Assembly (NCBI GenBank): GCA_020636375.1
Contig: JACJXZ010000004.1
Location: 124,001 to 188,000 of the forward strand
Source: Lewinellaceae bacterium
GTDB taxonomy: Bacteria; Bacteroidota; Bacteroidia; Chitinophagales; Saprospiraceae
DNA length: 64,000 bases
Direction: 5' to 3'
A program made the translations under genes and the position numbers. Under the pieces are notes generated by a model. The model was not told the origin of the DNA, ran no database searches, and saw only the letters and a program-made list of their open reading frames with translations. Positions 58,082 to 64,000 of this stretch are shown piece after piece. Positions within the stretch are counted from its first letter, which is position 1. Every line of letters starts with the position of its first letter.

Positions 58082-60150
58082 CATAGATTTTCACGTGGAA
58101 AAATAGACCCTAATTTTCAAGTAAAAGAGGCCCCCTCAAAAGCGAGGCGTTTGTCATGGAGCCAGGGTAGTCAAACTGATATTCACTCATTGCCGTCAGT
58201 ATCTGCGGCAGGTCTCGTTTCTTTTCAGGAAGATCCTGATATCGTTCATTGAAATAGAAATCGTTCGGGCATTATAGATGAAGCGGTCGAAGACCGACTG
58301 ATCAGCCAGATGTTGGTAACGTCCCAACTCTGGCGTACCAGAAGGCGATAAAGATTATGAGCCAGGATGGTCATGACCAGTCGAAGTCGACTTTGATGAC
58401 CATGGAAGAAGAAAGGCGGTTGAGATGGAAGAAGTCTATCTGCTCGGAGATGGATTTCTCGATGAGCCAACGGCGGCAGTATTTCCTGACGATCTGTTCC
58501 AGGGGATAGCAAAGTCGTTAGAGATGATCAACGCCGGTTTGATCTTGCGGCATGGTGGTGATGACGACCTGGCGGATATCTTTTCCGTATCCCGGCAGGA
58601 AGATGGTTTGATCGGCTGCTTTGAGCGTACGCTTTCGGTTTCCGGCGGCTTCCACCCGCAGGGTTTTCCAGTCCGAAGCCGGCATCTGTTCAATTTGGCG
58701 AATCATATTTTTACCGCGCCGGCGAATAGTGATGAACTTGACGTTTCGCTCATCGAGCTGTGCCAGGTTCTCGTAATTGGTGAACCGGCTGTCGAAAACC
58801 AGGTATTTGAGTGCTTTGCCATCCGGATCGTCGGCGCGATAAAAAATCCAGGTACTCCAGTACGACACGGGCTTCGGATTGGCGTTGCACATCGGTGTGG
58901 TAGTCGATGATGCCGGTATCGGGGTCATGGGCGAAAGACCGCCAGCATGCTGGTAAAGGCTTTGGATCGCTTGCCCGACCAGTTATTCTCAGGTGGTACG
59001 TCCTCGTCACCCCAATACGGGATGGCGGTAAAATCCAGGTTAGCCGTATCGCCGAGCATACTGTGTCCGAGCCACCGGCGATGCAGCCGGCGCAGAAAAT
59101 CCAGGTTCATCTGCCGGGTGACGCGATGGGAATAGGAACTGAACCAGGTACCGCCTTTGGCAATACGTTGAGTCCGGCGAACAGTACCGCTGCCCCGGTC
59201 CATGCACCACAGGTCATCGGTACCGAATAGCGCCGCACGTTGGACAGCTTCAGTACCAGAAAGGACAAAATGGCGGACAGGCGGGAGATCTCTCGCGTCT
59301 GGGGATAATCCGAGGAGCGGATCAGTTCATCGATGCCGTAGTGGCGCAGGATCGGCAAGAAGCACAACATACTGGCGTGCTGGGTGTCAAAATACTCCTC
59401 TGCCCCGTCCCAGGTACTCTGTGCTTTTGGGGCTTCCAGGCGAACCACTTTCAATTCCTGGCGCTCGGTTTTGGTACGGCGAGGCAGACGGGCAAAACCT
59501 TCCCGCATCAGCAAGTCGTAGACGTAATTGTAATGTACTTTATGCCCTTTGGCTTGCAGCATGGAGGTGATCTCGGAGTTGAATAATTTTGTTTGCGCAG
59601 GCCAAAATATCCTCGTCGAGTAGGTGATTGCTCAGGCGGTGACTGAACATACCGCCCGGTAGGCTTGACGGTAAAGAAAAAATCGATGTCGGGATGGTCC
59701 TTTAAGTGACGCCTAAAGTTCCGTACTATACCATACACTGCCGAAACGGTATAGCCAAATCGCTCGGCTACTTCAGCGGCAGGTTGCTTTTCATAGAAAA
59801 AGGCACGCATGGCTTCGTACTGTTTATGTGCCACAGTGGGCAGGCTTGTGAAATATTCCGAAGGATCCATTTAAAACAAATTATACCGCATATTAAATTT
59901 GATAAGGATTTTTAAAGATAGTTAAAATTTGTATTCCACACCCCAAAAACCCTGAAAATCACTGAAACTCAAATAAAAGCTCATTTTTGGGTAAAACCCG
60001 AATCAATCCAGGCTTCTCAAACGAATAAACGAAGCCTAATTGAACCCTAATTTGTTTTAAAACACACCGAGTCAACTACTTGACAATCAATTATTTAACA
60101 AATTTAGCCGCAGTTTAAATTAGGGTTTTTAATCCGCGTGAAAATCTGTG
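58082..60150 (-). mobile_element. IS1634-like insertion sequence, 2069 bp
   Basis: Ends are imperfect inverted repeats of about 35 bp: left CATAGATTTTCACGTGG, right CACAGATTTTCACGCGG inverted, both reaching ACCCTAATTT. The 5 bp TTTAA flanks both sides (58077-58081 and 60151-60155) and deleting the element plus one TTTAA rejoins the host reading frame exactly. Length, a 5-bp duplication and ends starting with C fit the IS1634 family of the IS4 superfamily; the family name is inference. Confidence 0.9.
58110..59870 (-). CDS. DDE transposase of the IS, frameshifted in this assembly
   Basis: MDPSEYFTSLPTVAHKQYEAMRAFF with a helix-turn-helix (AAEVAERFGYTVSAVYGIVRNF) begins the protein. Catalytic-domain pieces follow: GDTANLDFTAIPYWGDE (first Asp), YLVFDSRFTNYENL (second Asp), FITIRRRGKNM, then YCRRWLIEKSISEQIDFFHLNRL (Glu). 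The last codons LLRGPLLLEN lie inside the left inverted repeat. About ten frame breaks occur, several at CAGTACC or GGTACC, for example one that closes to GSGLFAGLNVLPKA when read as GGCC, so the enzyme may be intact in the cell. Confidence 0.78.
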
Positions 60151-60285
60151 TTTAATCAACATAACCCAACGATTCACCAGGGTGTGTTGTACGGCGTCTT
60201 CAACCCCAACGGTAATGTGAAGATTCACAACCGGATTTACGAGCAGTTGATTTACAACTATATGGCTTCCAAAGCCCTGACTAAT

Positions 60286-60451
60286 CAGTAGTTTCTCATG
60301 TAAGGTGCGCACGCGGCGAGAGGATGCCACGAAAGACTAAAACACCAAATCCGCACTAAATTTAGTGCGGATTTGGTGTTTTGTGTCCGTCTCTTTGAGC
60401 CGGATAAATTTTTTGTGGCGATACGTGCATGCTCTACATGAGAAATTGCTA
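60286..60451. mobile_element. Miniature inverted-repeat element, copy 2 (166 bp, 9-bp target duplication)
   Basis: It has the same left end CAGTAGTTTCTCATGTA and palindromic core as the copy at 12649-12792, plus about 23 bp in the right half. The 9 bp CTGACTAAT flanks both ends (60277-60285 and 60452-60460). It sits inside the coding sequence of the AAA-ATPase-like gene and rejoins the frame when removed. A premature stop is met at its first codons. Confidence 0.9.
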
Positions 60452-60571
60452 CTGACTAATATTGATACCAATTATTTGTACAGCGGACATTTTCTGCTGG
60501 AAAACAACGCCCTGGATCCTGATCCGGTAATTGGATTTCGGATAAAAGGCCAAAAAAGTTGGCTGGATTGA

Positions 60572-60959
60572 AATCAGGGCCTTATCTTTAGAATTGCGGC
60601 AGGCAAATGGTGCGAAAGCCGTTTTTTATCAGGTATGTGCGCCGCTATTTACCCCCTTGTTTTTCATAAAGGGCATTCATGTCTAACCAAATTGGGGATT
60701 GATGCGATCCCGGTTTTCCCTTTTCGGGCTGTAAAAAAATAAAAATCCGGAAGCGGGCTGTTTCCTTCCTGCCCGAGAAGTTGCTTACTTCGCGGATTAG
60801 GCCTAGCCACAAATCCCGATAGCCATCGGAAACAAAAGGCTTTGTGCCGTCTTAGTGTTTTTGTGTCTTGGTGGCAAAAAAAAAACCAGGCACAGTATAA
60901 CGACTGGCACCGCACAGGTGCCGGTATTCCTGTAAAACATATTCAAAAAACGATCAAAA
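60572..60959. other. Gene-free stretch before ilvC
   Basis: No gene is seen. A phrase TTTTTGTGTCTTGGTGGC near 60860-60880 pairs loosely with TAGCCACAAATCCC near 60806 and recalls the outer arms of the element at 57338. An ilvC leader or attenuator is not evident. Confidence 0.5.
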
Positions 60960-62015
60960 ATGGCAAAATTAAACTTTGGAGGCGTTCAGGAGAACGTAGT
61001 GACGCGGGAAGAATTCCCCCTGGAGAAAGCACAACAGGTAATGAAAAATGAAACGATCGCCGTCATCGGCTACGGCGTCCAGGGGCCGGGGCAGGCGCTG
61101 AACCTGCGGGACAACGGCTTCAACGTCATCGTCGGCCAGCGGCAGGATTCGAAAACCTGGGACAAGGCCGTCGACGACGGCTGGGTGCCGGGAGAGACGC
61201 TCTTTCCCATCGAGGAAGCTGTGAAGCGGGGCACCGTCATACAATACCTGCTGTCCGACGCAGCCCAGATCGCCCTCTGGCCCACCATCAAGCCGCACCT
61301 GACGGCCGGCAAGGCCCTCTATTTCTCCCACGGCTTCGGCATCACCTATAAAGAACGCACCGGCATCGTGCCGCCGAAGGATGTAGACGTGATCCTCGTC
61401 GCGCCCAAGGGGTCGGGCACCAGCCTGCGGCGCATGTTCCTGGCCGGCAAAGGGCTGAACTCCAGCTACGCCATCTTCCAGGACGCCACCGGGCGGGCCT
61501 ACGAGCGGGTCGTGTCCCTCGGCATCGGCGTCGGCTCGGGTTACCTGTTTGAGACGACTTTCAAGCAAGAGGTCTACAGCGACCTGACCGGCGAGCGGGG
61601 CACCCTCATGGGCGCCATCCAGGGCATCTTCGCCGCTCAGTACGACCTGCTGCGCCGCCGCGGCCACAGCCCCTCCGAGGCGTTTAACGAAACGGTGGAG
61701 GAACTGACCCAGAGCCTCATGCCCCTGGTGGCCGAAAACGGCATGGACTGGATGTATGCCAACTGCTCCACTACCGCCCAGCGCGGCGCCCTCGACTGGT
61801 GGAAGAAGTTCCGCGACGCCGTCGCCCCGGTCTTCGAAGAACTGTACGACAGCGCATTGCCGGCGAAGAGTACCAGCGCTCCATCGATTCCAACAGCCAG
61901 CCCGACTACCGCGAAAAGTCGCATACCGAACTGAAGGAACTGCGGGAGAGCGAAATGTGGCATACTTACCGCACCGTGCGCAGCCTCCTTACCGGAGAAC
62001 CAGCCGGAAACAGTA
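60960..62015 (+). CDS. ilvC: Ketol-acid reductoisomerase, C-terminus frameshifted in this assembly
   Basis: MAKLNFGGVQENVVTREEF begins the protein. The Rossmann motif is IAVIGYGVQGPGQALNLRD, followed by YFSHGFGITY, VILVAPKGSGTSLRRMFLAGKGLNSSYAIFQ and the knotted helical domain with DLTGERGTLMGAIQGIFAAQYDLL and AFNETVEELTQSLMPLVAENGMDWMYANCS. It converts acetolactate to dihydroxyisovalerate with NAD(P)H and Mg2+ in valine/isoleucine synthesis. A break near 61855 shifts the last ~60 residues (GEEYQRSIDSNSQPDYREK, ELKELRESEMW); the exact stop is uncertain. ilvA follows. Confidence 0.92.
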
Positions 62016-62023
62016 GAGAAAGT

Positions 62024-62076
62024 GGAAGTCGGAAGTGGGAAGTGGGAAGCCTTCCGCCTTCCCACTTCCGACTTCC
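62024..62076. repeat. Inverted repeat between ilvC and ilvA
   Basis: A perfect 18-bp stem (GGAAGTCGGAAGTGGGAA and its complement) with a 17-base loop. It would form a strong RNA hairpin just before the ilvA start and may set relative expression or be an intergenic repeat. Confidence 0.7.
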
Positions 62077-62107
62077 GCTTTCCGCTTTCCGACTTCAAAA
62101 ACTTCCC

Positions 62108-63374
62108 ATGAATATCCAAACCTCCAGTCACAGCCCCGTGATCAGCGTCGAGAACATCTACAGCTACCAAGGTGCGCCTCAAGGGCGTAGTGAAACAGAC
62201 GCCCCTGATGTTCAACTACCACCTTTCCCGGCGACTACGGCTGCCGCCTGTACCTCAAGCGGGAGGACATGCAGGCGGTGCGCTCCTACAAAATCCGCGG
62301 CGCCTACAACAAGATGGCGACCCTGCCAAAGAAAGACCTTGCCAACGGCGTGGTCTGCGCCAGCGCCGGCAACCACACGCCTGTGGCGTACTTTCGCCTG
62401 CCAGCAAATGCAGGTGTACGGCAAAGTATATATGCCCAGCGTGACGCCCCGGCAAAGGTCAAAAAGTTAAGCTCTTCGGAAAGGAGGGTGGAGGTGGTGC
62501 TGTTTGGCGACACCTTCGACGACGCCTACCACGAAGCGAAAAAGGATGCGGATGAGAACAAAAAGTATTCATCCACCCCTTCAACGACGAGCGCATCATC
62601 GAAGGGCAGGGCACGGTCACCTGGAAATCCTGGAGGACTGCGACCGCTCGCTGGACTACGTCTTCGTCGCCGTCGGCGGCGGCGGTACTGATCTCCTACC
62701 TGGGCAGCTACTTCAAGCAGCTGAGCCCCCACACCCGCATCATCGGCGTGGAGCCGGAGGCGCCCCGCCATGTTCGAATCCCTGGCTACCAGCGAGCCGG
62801 TCACCCTCAACCAGATCGACAGCTTCGTCGACGGTACTGCCGTGCGCAGGGTAGGGGACCTCACCTTCCGCATCGCCCGGGAAGTGGTGGACGATATGAT
62901 CCTGGTGCCCGAGGGCAAGGTGTGCAGCACCATCCCCGCAGCTGTACAACGAGGAGGGCATCGTCGTGGAGCCCGCCGGCGCCCTCACCGTAGCCGCCCT
63001 GGATTTCTACAAAGAACAGATCAAAGGCAAGACCATCGCCTGCGTGGTCAGCGGCAGCAACAACGACATCACCCGCACCGAGGAGATCAAGGAGCGCCCC
63101 TGCTCTACGAAGGTATCAAGCACTACTTTATCATCCGCTTCCCGCAGCGGGCGGCGCCCTGCGCGAGTTCCTCAACAACGCGCCACCTGACGGACGACAT
63201 CACGCACTTCGAGTACACCAAAAAACACAACCGGGAAGCGGTACTTTACTACTGGTGGGCATACAGGTGCAGAAAAGGGAGGATTATGAGGAATTGTTGC
63301 AGCGGATGGATGAGCATAGGATCAATTATCAGACGCTGAACGACCAGCGGATGTTGTTTGACCTGTTGGTGTAG
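62108..63374 (+). CDS. ilvA: Threonine ammonia-lyase (threonine dehydratase), frameshifted in this assembly
   Basis: MNIQTSSHSPVISVENIY begins the protein. Pieces RLKGVVKQTPLMFNYHLSRR, YLKREDMQAVRSYKIRGAYNKM (PLP Lys in SYKIRGA), CASAGNH, FVAVGGGG (phosphate loop) and VVEPAGALTVAAL follow, with the regulatory tail INYQTLNDQRMLFDLLV. The enzyme deaminates threonine to 2-oxobutanoate, the first step to isoleucine. The GGGG-LISYLG motif is broken by GGTACTG at 62683 where GGCCTG is expected. About ten breaks occur over 1.2 kb. Adjacent to ilvC, as befits the pathway. Confidence 0.9.
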
Positions 63375-63381
63375 TTTTTAG

Positions 63382-63427
63382 ACTTGACAAGTTTGCATCG
63401 TGGAATCCGGCGGAAAACTTGTCAAGT
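63382..63427 (+). terminator. Hairpin after ilvA
   Basis: A 13-bp inverted repeat (ACTTGACAAGTTT / AAACTTGTCAAGT) with T-rich sequence after it lies 7 bp past the ilvA stop codon. Confidence 0.7.
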
Positions 63428-63492
63428 TTTCCACATTATGCAACTCTTTTGAGCAGCCGCCCGCTTTTGGCATACAACTCCCTGCCCTCATC

Positions 63493-63683
63493 AGAGCATG
63501 TTTGGAGGTAGTCCCCGACACTTTGTGTACGGGGCAGGCTATTTTGGCTGCAAATGCCATTTTTTGGAACCTCACTTTGCCATTTTTTCGCCCCATAGCG
63601 CCGCTATGAAGCTCAAAAATGCCTTCGTGAGAACCCAAAACCTGACATTTTCGCTTCAAAAGCACCACCTCCAAACATGCTCT
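63493..63683. repeat. Long-range inverted repeat bounding 191 bp
   Basis: Perfect 17-bp arms AGAGCATGTTTGGAGGT and complement bound a segment without a gene. Its internal sequence also has partial inverted symmetry (GCAAATGCCATTTTTTGG...CAAAAATGCC). It resembles a miniature mobile element, but no convincing target duplication is seen. Confidence 0.6.
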
Positions 63684-63815
63684 CAAAAAAGCGATATTTC
63701 CTGCATATTAAAAATATCGGAATGCGTGAAAGATGTAACTCTTTCCAGGATTTGTGTAATGCTTATTTGAGTAGAAGTGAAGATCTTTACACTGTTAAAA
63801 TCTAATAAAAAAAAC

Positions 63816-64000
63816 ATGCAAACAAAAACAATAGCGATCGTACTTATTGCCATTGGAATAATTATGATAGCCTACACCGGATTCAATTATGTCACCACTG
63901 AAACCATAGTGGACATAGGCCCGCTTGAAATAAACAAAGATAAGAACCACTTTGTCCAGTGGTCGCCGGTCATTGGTGTATTGCTACTCGTCGGAGGTGT
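63816..64000 (+). CDS. Small membrane protein, partial at right edge
   Basis: MQTKTIAIVLIAIGIIMIAYTGFNYVTTETIVDIGPLEINKDKNHFVQWSPVIGVLLLVGG and beyond. Two hydrophobic helices surround a short polar segment. This matches a widespread family of roughly 65-residue membrane proteins of unknown role. The stop lies outside the window. Confidence 0.7.
   Translation, partial: MQTKTIAIVLIAIGIIMIAYTGFNYVTTETIVDIGPLEINKDKNHFVQWSPVIGVLLLVGG

Larger units (their letters stand above)
57577..60571 (+). pseudogene. AAA-ATPase-like gene (pfam09820 type), disrupted by an IS and a miniature element
   Basis: Three exon-like pieces read as one family protein. 57577-58081 gives MKKKFNITWVCYPSMHYM, INRPRQYGKTTALF (P-loop), LYYYTSGYPFLVSKLCETI and LYSLVYRVIIDGDEIPF. 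60151-60285 gives NPTIHQGVLYGVFNPNGNVKIHNRIYEQLIYNYMASKALTN. 60461-60571 continues IDTNYLYSGHFLLENNALD to a stop. Removing the IS with one TTTAA, and the small element with one CTGACTAAT, restores the frame across both joins. In addition about 150 residues are missing right after the P-loop and the usual PD-(D/E)XK C-terminus is gone. Confidence 0.88.

Noticed and set aside
63400..63770. Short open frames after ilvA
   Set aside because: They run through the inverted-repeat segment on both strands with no family features.

Overview
The window looks like a chromosomal segment of a GC-rich member of the Bacteroidota, most likely of the Saprospiria/Lewinella type. Evidence: a lipidated TamA homologue (TamL) beside TamB, an Oar-like TonB-dependent receptor, two DUF6089/PorG-like barrels, CHAT and caspase proteins with export signals, and no conventional Shine-Dalgarno sequences. 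Genus-level assignment is inference.

Layout. 1-8.9 kb: tamL (cut by the window edge) and tamB, an exported protein, a di-haem cytochrome c lipoprotein, DUF1801 and GNAT proteins. 9-12.4 kb: a dialkylglycine decarboxylase with an AraC-type regulator, a Cys-rich protein and a secreted protein. 13-26.9 kb: an island with an exported WD40-caspase, Uma2, an ECF sigma / TPR anti-sigma / HExxH peptidase operon, a collagen-like lipoprotein and an adjacent TPR-CHAT plus caspase pair. 27.4-38 kb: tRNA-Arg, a plug-domain lipoprotein, a MacB-like permease, a polyprenol glycosyltransferase, two tandem arginyltransferase-like genes, a hypothetical gene and urocanate hydratase. 38-40 kb: an AT-rich insert with a C5-cytosine methyltransferase and an XRE regulator (restriction-modification type). 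40-44 kb: transglutaminase/SnoaL, SH3-domain protein, murB, small membrane protein. 44-57 kb: MsbA-like ABC exporter, DUF6089 pair, ArsC-like phosphatase fold, Oar receptor, ppk1, a methyltransferase, trpB2. 57.5-60.6 kb: an AAA-ATPase gene broken by both a 2.07-kb insertion sequence and a small inverted-repeat element. 61-63.4 kb: ilvC and ilvA.

The strongest observation is about the sequence itself. In 25.3-43.4 kb and again in 57.6-63.3 kb almost every gene is frameshifted. Where conserved motifs reveal the true reading, the breaks coincide with GGTACC, TACC or AGTA strings standing where GGCC is expected. This looks like a systematic read-out artefact at GGCC, plausibly from cytosine methylation, and a C5-cytosine methyltransferase lies inside the region. 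Genes there are therefore annotated as probably intact in the organism.

Other points: a non-autonomous inverted-repeat element present in two copies, each with a perfect but different 9-bp target duplication; an IS1634-like element with exact ends and a 5-bp target duplication; a second miniature element with 16-bp inverted ends; and several tandem repeat arrays.
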